Positions 36,883-47,000 of a stretch of 64,000 bases of DNA are shown here, in pieces. Both the position numbers and the translations under genes were made by a program. Location of the stretch: positions 62,001-126,000 of the forward strand of contig NZ_JABGNA010000011.1 in the NCBI RefSeq assembly GCF_013149275.1, in the 5' to 3' direction. The notes below the pieces were generated by a model. That model saw nothing but the letters and a program-made list of their open reading frames with translations. It did no database searches and was not told where the DNA came from. The DNA comes from Mucilaginibacter sp. SG564. GTDB lineage: Bacteria > Bacteroidota > Bacteroidia > Sphingobacteriales > Sphingobacteriaceae. Positions within the stretch are counted from its first letter, which is position 1. Each line of letters starts with the position of its first letter.

Positions 36883-38043
36883 TCAGTTATATATTCCCTG
36901 TATACTGGCCTCCGCGTATCCTCCGGCACACGTCATGCCTTTGCCGCCAATGGCTGTGCGAATATGTATCCGGCTTTCTATATCCAGCTCTACCACGTGC
37001 TTGCTGTTGTGCTGCGGATAAACGCCAGCCCAGGTTGAGGCTATTTTACTTACATCAAAACCTACAATATTTTGCGCTTCTTTCAACATCAGTTCATTGA
37101 TATGATTGTTGATATCAAAATTCAGATCATCGGAATGATTTACATCTGCATATTCATGCGAATCACCAATGATGATTGATCCATCCACGGCTTTTTTAAA
37201 CAGGATGTGTACACCCCATTTTTTTAATTCGGCATAATGCTCGGGTGTTGTAAGTTTGGTATATGAAGGGCATTCCTGGAATGATTCATACCGGCGGATA
37301 GAAAGCCCGGTTAGTATATTCCCCTCTAACTGCACCTCGGGCATCGGAACTGTCCGCATCATTTGTAATTTACATAAGATGATACCGCTATCTTTAAAAT
37401 GATCGGCAAATAACAATTTGTATTCGCCTCCATTACACACAATTACTTTATCGGCTATAAATTTCTCTTTTGTTGAACTCGTCACTTCCACATGATCGCC
37501 AATAACTTCACAGTCAATAATAGCTGTAGCCGGCTTATAGGTGAGTTGTGGATATTTGGTGATAGCATATTTGATGAGGCGATAGATGAGCCTATCTGGT
37601 TCCACACTTAATTCCTGCGGAAAGAAAATCCCGCCCTTACAATACTGATCATTTAGCGCCGGCCATTTAACCAGGCAATCTTTTGCCGATAGCAGCGAAC
37701 CCTGGTAACCAAAGGAATCCATACGCTCTTTTAATTCGTGAGCCAACTGCAATTCTTCAGGGTCAGACGCCAGGTAAACGCTACCATTATTACGCACACT
37801 GATGTCAAATTCGCGCTGGATCTCCTGATACAATTCTGCTGTTTTGATGGCGTAAGGAAGCCAATCGGAAGACATACCGGAGGTTACTACCTGGCCAAAG
37901 TTTCTGACCGTCGCGCTTATAGGATACTGATCTTTTTCGGTCAGCAGTACTTTTTTGCCCAAACGTGCAGCATGCAAGGCATGAAACGTACCCAATATGC
38001 CAGAGCCAATTACAATTAAATCGTATGTTGATGAATTATTCAT
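36883..38043 (-). CDS. Phosphonate-associated FAD amine oxidoreductase
   Basis: FAD-dependent oxidoreductase of the D-amino-acid-oxidase fold and, by its neighbours, of the TIGR03364 group linked to phosphonate breakdown. The FAD-binding motif is IVIGSGILGTFHALHAAR (about residues 10-27). A conserved NFGQV follows near residue 48, and GGKGMTCAGGYAEASI closes the protein. Related enzymes have been reported to oxidise aminoethylphosphonate derivatives, including N-methylated ones, to phosphonoacetaldehyde; no PhnW transaminase is present, so this enzyme probably feeds PhnY. Its start lies nine bases after the phnY stop. The exact amine it accepts and its electron acceptor are unknown. Confidence 0.8.
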   Translation of the reverse strand: MNNSSTYDLIVIGSGILGTFHALHAARLGKKVLLTEKDQYPISATVRNFGQVVTSGMSSDWLPYAIKTAELYQEIQREFDISVRNNGSVYLASDPEELQLAHELKERMDSFGYQGSLLSAKDCLVKWPALNDQYCKGGIFFPQELSVEPDRLIYRLIKYAITKYPQLTYKPATAIIDCEVIGDHVEVTSSTKEKFIADKVIVCNGGEYKLLFADHFKDSGIILCKLQMMRTVPMPEVQLEGNILTGLSIRRYESFQECPSYTKLTTPEHYAELKKWGVHILFKKAVDGSIIIGDSHEYADVNHSDDLNFDINNHINELMLKEAQNIVGFDVSKIASTWAGVYPQHNSKHVVELDIESRIHIRTAIGGKGMTCAGGYAEASIQGIYN

Positions 38044-38052
38044 AATGATTTT

Positions 38053-39501
38053 TTACCAGGGCATTGAAAATGTTTTTACAGTAGTGAAGCACTTAATCGC
38101 CTCGATCACGCCTTCTTTTATTCCTAGGCCGGAGTCTTTAACACCACCAAAAGGCGAACTCTCTATCCTATAGCCCGGCACTTCATTAATATTTACAGTA
38201 CCTACTTTTAGCTCCTTCACAAAACGGATGGCATGATCCATATTGGTAGTGACCACACCTGATGATAAACCAAAAGCGGTAGAATTGGAAAGAGCTATGG
38301 CATCATTAATATCTTTAAAAGTTAAAATGGGTGCCAGAGGTCCAAAAGATTCCTGAACAACCATTTGCGCATCCCGCGGAACATCTATAATCACCGTTGG
38401 TTGTAATAAAGCACCCGTGCGTTTACCTCCCAACAAAATCCTGGCCCCGCGGGCAACCGCTTTGTCCACCACGCTTTCTAGGTATATGGCCGATTGTTCG
38501 TCAATTACCGTCCCAACCCTGGTTTCAGGATCTGCCGGATCTCCGCAGGTATATTCTTTTGCCTTTTCAACAAAGCGTTCGGTAAACTCTTTGGCTATAT
38601 TTTCCTGTACCAGGATGCGCTTTACAGCAGTACAACGCTGACCTGAATTCCGGAAAGCACCTTCTGCTGCCAATGTAACAGCCAGATCAAGGTTGGCATC
38701 TTCCAATACAATCAATGGATCATTGCCGCCAAGCTCCAGGATCACCTTTTTATACCCCGCCGTTTGCGCTATCTTTTTCCCTACAGCAACACTGCCGGTA
38801 AATGATACCAGATCTACCCGCGGATCCTGCACCAATGCCTCGGCAACATCTTTGGTATCTCCTAAAAGTACACTCAGCATATATGCCGGCAAACCCGCCT
38901 GGTACAGTAGTTCTACAAACCGGATAGCCGTTAAGGGTGTTTTTTCCGAAGGTTTTAGTATAACCGGCGTTCCGGCTGCTAAAGCCGGAGCAATTTTATG
39001 CGCCACCTGGTTTAGCGGGTGATTAAATGGTGTAATAGCAACAGCCAGTTTTAAAGGCTCACGCAGCGTAAATATTTTTCGCTGTTTGCCGTTTGGTGAT
39101 ATATCGCAGGAAAATACCTGCCCGTCATCTTTTAAACATTCTATGGAGGCAAACAGTAACACATCATGCGCGCGACCGATCTCATACCGCGCTTCAGAAA
39201 TACATAAACCCGATTCGGCGGTGATCAATTTAGCAAATTCCTCTTTTCTGTCCAACAGCATCGTTTTGGCTTTATCCAAAATGCTATATCTCTCGTAACG
39301 GGTTAATATTTGACCACCTTTTAAGGCTATGTCAATAGCAGCCTGGATATCGTTACCGCCCGCCATTTCCACTGTGCCTACAAGCTGCCCGTTATAGGGG
39401 TTATTAACAGCTAATATCTTCCCGGATGATACAGGTTCACCGGCTATTAATGAGGCCAGTTTGAACATATTATCAGTACTTAACAATGTTTCCTCTTTCA
39501 T
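38053..39501 (-). CDS. phnY: Phosphonoacetaldehyde dehydrogenase
   Basis: NAD(P)-dependent aldehyde dehydrogenase of 482 residues, predicted to oxidise phosphonoacetaldehyde to phosphonoacetate. The catalytic cysteine is Cys290 (SGQRCTAVKR), the general base Glu256 (LELGGND) and the oxyanion asparagine Asn160 (FNHPLNQ); FTGSVAVG marks the cofactor site. The general family does not fix the substrate. The specific call rests on the direct neighbour phnA, whose substrate is phosphonoacetate, and on the phosphonate-type FAD enzyme downstream. The basic residues GQRC-TAVKR are consistent with phosphonate binding in PhnY enzymes. Confidence 0.87.
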   Translation of the reverse strand: MKEETLLSTDNMFKLASLIAGEPVSSGKILAVNNPYNGQLVGTVEMAGGNDIQAAIDIALKGGQILTRYERYSILDKAKTMLLDRKEEFAKLITAESGLCISEARYEIGRAHDVLLFASIECLKDDGQVFSCDISPNGKQRKIFTLREPLKLAVAITPFNHPLNQVAHKIAPALAAGTPVILKPSEKTPLTAIRFVELLYQAGLPAYMLSVLLGDTKDVAEALVQDPRVDLVSFTGSVAVGKKIAQTAGYKKVILELGGNDPLIVLEDANLDLAVTLAAEGAFRNSGQRCTAVKRILVQENIAKEFTERFVEKAKEYTCGDPADPETRVGTVIDEQSAIYLESVVDKAVARGARILLGGKRTGALLQPTVIIDVPRDAQMVVQESFGPLAPILTFKDINDAIALSNSTAFGLSSGVVTTNMDHAIRFVKELKVGTVNINEVPGYRIESSPFGGVKDSGLGIKEGVIEAIKCFTTVKTFSMPW

Positions 39502-39532
39502 CGTCCTCTTAAAATTCCTCTATGACACCCAA

Positions 39533-40774
39533 TTAATGGGTACCGTTAACTGCAAAATCGAATACATCAAAATTCCGTGGATCGCCCTGCGCCTTCATTT
39601 TATATAAACTGTTTAATGGGTGCGAAACCACTAATGGCACCATTTCCTCATACCTGCCGCCGTGTGAGCGCAGGGTTCCGTCCAGGGCTTTCAGATCATG
39701 ATCGGCAGCTGTTTTTCCAACTACTACATCACGTGCCGACAATACAAACAGGTCGCCTGTCCTATCTGCCGGTTGCTCCAGGATACGGCAGCCCGTTTCT
39801 TTATCATACACCTCGGTAATACCGGGCTGCTGTGCCAGCCAGTTTTTCACGTCATTGATATTCGAACCATTTTCCACGTGCACAGCCACATAGGATCCTA
39901 ACGCACCATGATGTTTTACATAAGGGTCGGTTATAGGGCAAATAACCCTGAAACCTGTACCAAATTTTTCTGTGAGCATGGTTTCGATAAACAATACATT
40001 TGGCGAACCGTCGGCTTTTACTTTGGCGTTCATGCCATGATCTGCCGTTGCGCCAATAACGGCCCTTAATGCAAGCATTTTGCCCAATTCAATATCCTGA
40101 GCCTCATAGAATGCCAGTGACTCTTCGGTATCAGGTGCATAGGTATGTTGCATATAATCGGTTAACGATAGGTATAGAAAATCGGCCAGGCCTTTTTCTA
40201 TCAGTGCAACGCCTGCCCGTAAAACAAACAGACTGGCTTCGGCACTATAAATGGCCGGTGTTTTATGCCTGATAACTTCTTCGGCATTTTCAATGCCATG
40301 TGTTTCCAGTTTTGCCTGATCGGCCTTTTCGGCAGAAAAAGCGATACCGTTCAATTTATAAGAAAGAATATCCCGTAATTTTTCTTTTGCGGTTACCACG
40401 GCTACTTTACGCCCTGCATTTGCCGCGGCAGCCAGCAAAGTATCCGCCCGGAGATATTCTGATGAGTTCATCATCACTTCCTGATCTTTTTGGGCATCGT
40501 AAAAGAAATTACCACAAATGCCATGCACCGCCGGACTAACACCCGTTACAATAGATGAGTTATTGACATTGGTAAAAGATGGTAAAGCTCCGCGCACCAT
40601 ACCACGATAGCCTTGTAATGCCATTTTTTTAAGATTAGGCATGCGATCATGAGCCAATGTAGTATCAAGATATTCATCGGCCGAGCCATCCATGCAGATA
40701 ACTACAATGGGCTTTGCAGGTGGCGTATATAATTTACCGTTGGCCGAGAAAGACGTTGTTGAGATGGTATTCAT
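39533..40774 (-). CDS. phnA: Phosphonoacetate hydrolase
   Basis: Alkaline-phosphatase-superfamily enzyme that splits the C-P bond of phosphonoacetate to acetate and phosphate, using two zinc ions. The nucleophile is Thr68 in PSFTNVNN. Metal ligands are visible: Asp29 (VICMDGSADEY), Asp206 and His210 (LTDYMQHTY), Asp245-His246 (TADHGMN), and a late histidine in RSHGGRYEEMVP. KHHGALG near 287 is also typical. The size (413 aa) matches characterised PhnA. There is no signal peptide, so it is cytoplasmic. It heads the operon phnA-phnY-FAD enzyme-carrier, behind a promoter with the shared inverted repeat at 40922-40980. Confidence 0.92.
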   Translation of the reverse strand: MNTISTTSFSANGKLYTPPAKPIVVICMDGSADEYLDTTLAHDRMPNLKKMALQGYRGMVRGALPSFTNVNNSSIVTGVSPAVHGICGNFFYDAQKDQEVMMNSSEYLRADTLLAAAANAGRKVAVVTAKEKLRDILSYKLNGIAFSAEKADQAKLETHGIENAEEVIRHKTPAIYSAEASLFVLRAGVALIEKGLADFLYLSLTDYMQHTYAPDTEESLAFYEAQDIELGKMLALRAVIGATADHGMNAKVKADGSPNVLFIETMLTEKFGTGFRVICPITDPYVKHHGALGSYVAVHVENGSNINDVKNWLAQQPGITEVYDKETGCRILEQPADRTGDLFVLSARDVVVGKTAADHDLKALDGTLRSHGGRYEEMVPLVVSHPLNSLYKMKAQGDPRNFDVFDFAVNGTH

Positions 40775-40823
40775 TATCTATTTTTATATAATCAAGTTCT
40801 AACTTTATCAGTTGCAATGGTAA

Positions 40824-40848
40824 AAGGGCCGTAACCGCTACGCCCCTT
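40824..40848 (-). promoter_or_regulatory. Hairpin in the phnA leader
   Basis: AAGGGCCGTA (40824-40833) pairs with TACGCCCCTT (40839-40848), nine of ten positions, loop ACCGC. On the transcribed strand it is followed by TTTTACC, so it resembles a weak terminator inside the roughly 155-base leader and may attenuate phnA. Confidence 0.5.
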
Positions 40849-40921
40849 AAACAAACACATTAATCAACTTTACCAGTACTTTTAAAACCACAACTGAAGC
40901 CAAATTCTGCTTACAATCATT

Positions 40922-40985
40922 GTTTAGTATTTATATTCAAATGTAATTATTTTTTGTAAAAAAGTAAACAAATACTAAACTTTTT
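40922..40985 (-). promoter_or_regulatory. phnA promoter with inverted repeat (copy 1)
   Basis: GTTTAGTATTT (40922-40932) and AAATACTAAAC (40970-40980) are a perfect 11-bp inverted repeat. On the minus strand TTTG (40972-40969) and TACATTTG (40945-40938), 23 bases apart, fit the -33 and -7 boxes of Bacteroidota promoters. One arm overlaps the -33 box and the other the start point, as expected of an operator. Confidence 0.65.
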
Positions 40986-41102
40986 GAAAATATTTTTCTA
41001 CATGCGCTTAATACGTATCTCATGAAAAACTAAAAAACCGGCATCCAATTGTTTACTAACACTATATATACTAGAACATTAATGCATCCCTTAAAAAGGA
41101 AA

Positions 41103-42140
41103 TTATTTGTGGATGCTCATTCGCTTATTTACAACTTTGATGGTATCGATAAAATGCTCATCCAGCTTTCCGTTAGGCAATGGGCCTGTATTTAACACAA
41201 AAGACGCATGTTTGCCTGCCACTTTTTCCATATTATGTATAAGGGTATCAACCGGTTTATATATTTGTTTAGAGTAGTATCCCCATTTATTACTGCTCAT
41301 ATCCATGGCTTGCAATGGCATTTGCTTTAAACGAATATCACTATCGTACGCAGACTGCGGAAAAGGATCATATAAAGCATATACCATAGCATCTTCACCC
41401 GGAATGTAAAACATATCATGATTATTGATGATCATACAAGCTGGCTGCAATTGATGAATCAACTTGTAAATTTCTCCAAAGGGATATCTGCCTACATCTT
41501 TTGACCAATATCCATCAAACCATATCCCGGCAACCGTTCCGTATTTGGTAAGTAACTCAGTGAGCTGATTTTTCATATACTGAATATACTTTTGCTCATC
41601 CCTATTTGGATTAGGTAATTGATGCTTATAGGTTCCCCCTTCGTCTTTACGAAACACAAAATCTGGATGATGCCAGTCCAATAAGGAATAATACAACCAT
41701 AATTTTATCCCCTGTTTATGACACTCATCGGCCAGGGCTTTAATAATGTCTAATCGCTTTTTTCCGTGATGCATGATTGTCCAATCTGTATATTTAGAAT
41801 CGAACAAACAAAAGCCATCGTGATGTTTGGTGGTTACAGTAATATATTTAAACCCTAATTTTTTTGCAGCAGCTACCCATTCTTTAGCATTAAAATCTCT
41901 GGGATCAAACTGGTCAGCAATTTTTTCATACTGAGGGACGGTATATTTACGCATGGCCCAGGCTTCATCCACATCATCTAACTGCGAATAAATACCATAA
42001 TGGATAAACAAACCTAATTTGGCGTTATTAAACCATTCCCGGTTTTCGAGATTGCTTTTAGAAGGAATATATGATGATTGCGCAAAGCCCGCCATTGAAA
42101 AAACAAGCATTATGGAAAACGCAGTGATAATCTTTTTCAT
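41103..42140 (-). CDS. GH29 alpha-L-fucosidase
   Basis: Exported glycoside hydrolase family 29, which removes terminal alpha-L-fucose by a retaining mechanism. A signal peptide spans about residues 1-20 (ending GFAQ). The barrel shows the family series KLGLFIHYGIYS, TTKHHDGFCLFDSKYTDW and KLWLYYSLLDWHHP, and the nucleophile is Asp209 in GIWFDGYW. At 345 residues it is short, lacking the C-terminal beta-sandwich of many relatives. I use the ATG at 42140, since the earlier in-frame ATG adds a non-signal stretch. It follows susD of locus IV after a terminator-like hairpin, so its level may be set below that of SusCD. Confidence 0.88.
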   Translation of the reverse strand: MKKIITAFSIMLVFSMAGFAQSSYIPSKSNLENREWFNNAKLGLFIHYGIYSQLDDVDEAWAMRKYTVPQYEKIADQFDPRDFNAKEWVAAAKKLGFKYITVTTKHHDGFCLFDSKYTDWTIMHHGKKRLDIIKALADECHKQGIKLWLYYSLLDWHHPDFVFRKDEGGTYKHQLPNPNRDEQKYIQYMKNQLTELLTKYGTVAGIWFDGYWSKDVGRYPFGEIYKLIHQLQPACMIINNHDMFYIPGEDAMVYALYDPFPQSAYDSDIRLKQMPLQAMDMSSNKWGYYSKQIYKPVDTLIHNMEKVAGKHASFVLNTGPLPNGKLDEHFIDTIKVVNKRMSIHK

Positions 42141-42174
42141 GATGTGATTTTTAATATTCTGTTTTATGAAATAT

Positions 42175-42201
42175 AAAAAGGGCCACATCCCTGCGGCCCT
42201 T
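42175..42201 (-). terminator. Internal terminator before fucosidase gene
   Basis: AAGGGCC (42178-42184) and GGCCCTT (42195-42201) pair around a ten-base loop, and on the minus strand a run of five T follows. It lies between susD and the fucosidase gene, where a leaky terminator would lower expression of the enzyme. Confidence 0.6.
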
Positions 42202-42249
42202 AATTAAAAATTAACTAACCAACAAAGCTCTTTTGATATTTATACTGTT

Positions 42250-44028
42250 TTACCAACCCGGATTTTGTGTTAACTTTGAGTTAAGCTGCAACTCCTGGGT
42301 AGGCAAAGGGAAATAGTAATTTTTAGGATCGGCAAATGTTTTGACCAAGGTAGGGTTCACCACTACGTTTCCATAGTTACCTTTGCTTAAAAAAACATCT
42401 GTTCCAATTACAAAGTAAGCTACGTTTGGTATGGGATTCGCAGGTTTACTCGATACCAGGCCAACATCGGGCACCCCATCGCCATTCATATCAAAAATAC
42501 CTGTAGATGGGAAGTACATGCCATAAAAGGTCTTGGCTAACAATGCACCATTTTTCCACCGCATGAGGTCATCATAACGAAATCCTTCACCTGCCAACTC
42601 TACTCTTCGCTCCCGGCGGATCTCCAACAACACATTTTGTAAGGCACCCGACACATTGGGATAAGCTATTGCCAATACAGGGTCAACAGGCACATTCATC
42701 AATAAATGAGGCATCCCCACTCTGTCCCGAAGTAAGTTAATGGACATATCAAGGTCGGCTTGTGAAAGCGTACCCGTTCCGGCATTCGCCAATTCTGCTT
42801 TTGCTTCTGCATAGATCAACAGAATCTCCCCATACCGAAAATCTATTCCTGCATTGGTATTGCTATTGTATGCAAGAGCAGTGGGATCAAAATACTTAAA
42901 CAGATAATAACCAGTTTTAGACTTACCTAATGTATTTGGCCCAAACATATCACCATATGCCAGCGTAGTTGGAGGCAAAACGGTTTGCGGTAATCTGGGA
43001 TCGCGATTTTTAAACTCCCCTTTAACCATCATGGTATCGTAACCTGGCACTTGAGTAAAGGGAGTGCCATTGCTGGTAAGATAAGTATTCATACAATCCT
43101 TTGTCATACCCATACCGTCAGACCTGATAGCCGCATCGGTTGCTGAATAAACATGAAGAGTACTACTGTAATATGTACCTAATATTACTTCAGCCCCTTG
43201 CGGATCTCCCGGATTATAAAATAAAAATAAGTTCTGATAGTCCTGACCAGGCTTTCCGGTAGTATATAATTTAAAATTACCACTTTGCATCACTGCAAGG
43301 GCCGCGCTATCTGCTGTTTTTAAAAACGACTGACTACCATCTATTCCCTGATACTTTCTAAATGTCCCCTCATGCAACCCTACTCTGGCCATCAGTGACA
43401 GTGCTACCCACTTGGTAATAGTGCCAGAAGGCCCGGTAGGATTGACATTATTTACGGCAAACCTCAGGTCAGCCATTACCGAATCCATAACCAGTTGCCT
43501 GGAATCTCTCGCTTTATATAAATCAGCAATGTCATTTGGCGCTATAGCCCTTCCATACCAGGGCAAAGCACCAAAGCGCTTTGCTTTATCAAAATAAAAC
43601 CAGGCCCTAAAAAATCTGGCCACCCCTACATAATGATTTTTTACAGTCTGTGGTGCGTTTGCTTTTTGATAATTCTGTAAAAAATAGTTCACAGTTTTTA
43701 AATAAGTCCACGTCCAGCCTGCCTGACTGGCAGTGCTTGGCAATACCAGCTGACCAGCCACTACTTTATTAAAAGGAAAGTTCTCGGTATTATCACTTTG
43801 CACATCTCCCGCTCTATAGGAATCACCTAATAATTGTGAGGGAAGAGTGGGGACATAAGAATAAAACCCGTTACTATAGGTATCTAAATCAGAAGCATTA
43901 TTAAAAAAGTTTTGTTCTGTTATGTCCGATACCGGATACCGGGTCAAAAAACTATCTTTTTTACAGGAGTATAATGATAAGATACTTAGCATCATACCGA
44001 TTATCGCAATTATATGAAACTTTTTCAT
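42250..44028 (-). CDS. SusD/RagB lipoprotein, locus IV
   Basis: Surface glycan-binding lipoprotein of 592 residues with a signal peptide ending in LYSC (Cys near residue 22). N-terminal segments include NFFNNASDLDTYSNGFYSY and ARFFRAWFYFDKAKRFG; the C-terminal part has FRYGEILLIYAEAKAEL and IRRERRVELAGEGFRYDDLMRW. It follows susC by 22 bases. Together with the GH29 enzyme it belongs to an operon whose promoter is shared in design with the phosphonate operon, so its ligand may carry both fucose and a phosphonate or phosphate group. Confidence 0.92.
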   Translation of the reverse strand: MKKFHIIAIIGMMLSILSLYSCKKDSFLTRYPVSDITEQNFFNNASDLDTYSNGFYSYVPTLPSQLLGDSYRAGDVQSDNTENFPFNKVVAGQLVLPSTASQAGWTWTYLKTVNYFLQNYQKANAPQTVKNHYVGVARFFRAWFYFDKAKRFGALPWYGRAIAPNDIADLYKARDSRQLVMDSVMADLRFAVNNVNPTGPSGTITKWVALSLMARVGLHEGTFRKYQGIDGSQSFLKTADSAALAVMQSGNFKLYTTGKPGQDYQNLFLFYNPGDPQGAEVILGTYYSSTLHVYSATDAAIRSDGMGMTKDCMNTYLTSNGTPFTQVPGYDTMMVKGEFKNRDPRLPQTVLPPTTLAYGDMFGPNTLGKSKTGYYLFKYFDPTALAYNSNTNAGIDFRYGEILLIYAEAKAELANAGTGTLSQADLDMSINLLRDRVGMPHLLMNVPVDPVLAIAYPNVSGALQNVLLEIRRERRVELAGEGFRYDDLMRWKNGALLAKTFYGMYFPSTGIFDMNGDGVPDVGLVSSKPANPIPNVAYFVIGTDVFLSKGNYGNVVVNPTLVKTFADPKNYYFPLPTQELQLNSKLTQNPGW

Positions 44029-44050
44029 TGTTGTGAGTTTGAACTAAAAA

Positions 44051-47000
44051 TTAAAACTTTGCACTTATACCAAATGAATATTGGCGTTGGAAGGGATACA
44101 CTTTCCCTGAGCCCCAGCTACCACCCAATCCTTCCGGGTCAAAACCTTGCGGTAGATGATCTGATTCCCAAAGGTCCTCTCCGCTAAAATATACCCGCAA
44201 GCGGTCAACACCTATCTTTTTTAATTGAGGGAGGGAGAACGAATACCCAACGGTTAAATTTTTAAGACGGACATAAGCAGCGCTATAGAGATACCTGGTT
44301 TGAGGAACTGCAAGATCATACCATGCTCCGGCATCACCTTCCCGCCAGCCCTTCAGGGCAGGATAGAAAGCATTCGGGTTTTGCGGGGTCCAGGTGTTAT
44401 TCACGATATTCTTAGTAACATTTTCCCAGGGTGCAAAAAACATACTCCAATAATAGCCCTCAGTAGGGTAAAAACTCGCCTTCCCTACCCCTTGGAAATA
44501 GAAGCTTAAATCAAAATTATTCCAGGAAAAATTACCTCCCGCGCCAAAATTATACCGGGGAGTGGTATTACCAATTACTTTGGCATCACCCGGATTTGCT
44601 ACCGTACCATCGCCTAACGTAATTTTTCCATCATGGTTGAGGTCGGCATATTGCAGCTCTCCTGCTTTGTTCAAATTATAATATCCCATAAGCGCGGATT
44701 GATCTGGCGCTGCTTTCGCGGCGGCATCTGTTTGAAATATCCCTAAGTCTGTTAGCCCCCATATATCACCCACGTGTTGCCCAACATAATAACCACCTCC
44801 TTGCCAGTATTTTGTAGGATTGTTATACCGGGTAATTATTGACTGAGAGTCCCAAACATTCGCCCGCAAACTATAGTTAAATGGTCTTCCTGCTAAGTCA
44901 AATTTATCGTTATAGGTAAGGCTCAGGTCCCATCCCCGCGTTCTTTGATCGGCAGCATTCTCTTTAGGCTGGCTTGCTCCTAAGACGGCCGGGAGTTGAA
45001 ATCCCGCCGTTATCATATTTTTGGTATCGCGCTGATATATGTTAAAGGAAACATCCAGTTTGTGAAACAGGCTAAAATCTACACCTGCAACAGAATTATA
45101 AATTTTCTCCCAGGTAAGTGACGGAGATACTAAATTAGGTGGAGTAACGGTCACGGGTTGAGCACCACCTAATAGATTGGTGGTTGTGCCATGTCCAAGC
45201 AGCGGAATAAACTGGTAATTCCCTAAATTCTGGTCATTTCCCAAGGTGCCATAAGAGGCACGAAGCTTCAAATTATCAACTACACCAGTGAGGCTTTTAA
45301 AGAATGGCTCTTCCGATACCCTCCATCCCAGGGAAACGGAAGGAAGAAATGTATACTGTTGGGTGATCGGAAAACGGGAAGATCCGTCATAGCGTCCATC
45401 TAACTCCAACAGATATTTATTGTCATAGCTATAATTCAAACGTGAGAAAGCTCCCCTGGTAGCCCATTGATAACCAGATCCACCAACCTGGGGTGTTGCT
45501 CCTGTTGTTCCCCCAAGATAGCCTACGCTATTGGTAATCAAATTATTGTTAAGCGCAGAAAAGGTATTAAAGCTATTCTTCTCCTGATTGAAACCAATCA
45601 TCCCCTTAAAGTAATGCTTACCAAAAGTTTTTTCATATTCTGTATAAATATTGATGATCTGATAAGAATTATCGTCGGCATATGCTGATGCATTGGAGTG
45701 ACCTGCATAGAACACCTGTTGATTTGGCCCGTTTTCATACGGAACAACTAATTGAGATGCCTGATTGTAATCATTGATGGCTCTGAAGGTATAATCACCT
45801 TTAATTCTCCAGGCATTATTAAAAAACGAAGTTGTAAAACCAATAGTGTTTTGTGGTTGATTAGTCACCGTATTGCTACGAGCTCCATTTTTTAAAAAAC
45901 CTATATAAGCTCCCGCAGAGGTATATGACCCATCTGGGTTGGTAACAGGAACTAATGTATTAGCGCGGCCAATGGAGTGATAAAGATCGCCTGACGTCCA
46001 ATCAGATGTCCATAAAGAAGGCTGATTATAAATGATACGATTGTATGCTGTGTTCGTATAAACACTCAGCCAGCTTGTAACCTTCATATCCAGTTTCGCA
46101 CGAATATTGAACCTGTTATAATAGTCGGCATTATCACGAAACACCCCATTCTGGTTACTATAACCAGCTGAAAAATAATAAGTGATCCGATCGCCTCCGC
46201 CACTCACCGTTACATTATGGAGCTGGCTTGTGTTAATGGGTTTATATAGGTCAGTGAACCAATTATTGCCGGCTGCATAAATATAATTAGCCGGGTCGGC
46301 AGGATCGGCAGTTGCCGCTGGGAGGCTGGGATCTTTTGACCGCGCGTTGGCATAAGCCACGGTTGCGCTATTAAATAAGTTCACGCCATAGTATGAATAG
46401 TAAGCCTGGTTCTTATAATCAACTACAGTGGCCGGGTCGGTTACCACATCTGGCAGATTAGTTATCTTATGCAGCGAATAATTCATACTATAGGTAACCT
46501 TTGGAGTTCCCGTTTTCCCCGACTTTGTTGTGATCAATACCACTCCAAATGCAGCTCTGGAACCGTAAACAGCCGAGGAGGCAGCATCCTTAAGTACGCT
46601 TACACTGGCTACATCATCAGGATTAATATTGCTAACATCACTGGTTACAATATTATCAACCAATATAAGCGGCCCGCCTCCATTAATAGAAGTAAATCCC
46701 CATATATTAAAGGATGGTGCAGCGCCGGGTTGGCCGCTCGGAGAAGTTACCGTTAAACCTGGCAACATCCCCTGCAACCCTCTTCCAACATTGGGTATGG
46801 GCCGATCTTCCAACACAGCACCACTGATGGTATTTACGGCCCCTGTTAGGTTAGCCTTTTTCTGACTGCCATATCCAACTACAACAACTTCATTTAAACT
46901 GCTTGATGAAGCTTTCATCACTACATTCAGATTGGCACCGTTTACCGACACCTCCTGCGTAACGTACCCAACAAAGCTAAAAATCAGAACATCCTCTTTA

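Larger units (their letters stand above)
40775..41102. other. Regulatory spacer upstream of phnA
   Basis: No gene. It holds the leader of the phnA transcript with an attenuator-like hairpin (40824-40848) and the promoter/operator element (40922-40985). The remaining 115 bases are the AT-rich end of the fucosidase operon, in which I see no convincing terminator. Confidence 0.6.

Noticed and set aside
40775..40921. A riboswitch in the phnA leader
   Set aside because: Only one hairpin is visible, with no multi-helix core matching a known riboswitch class.
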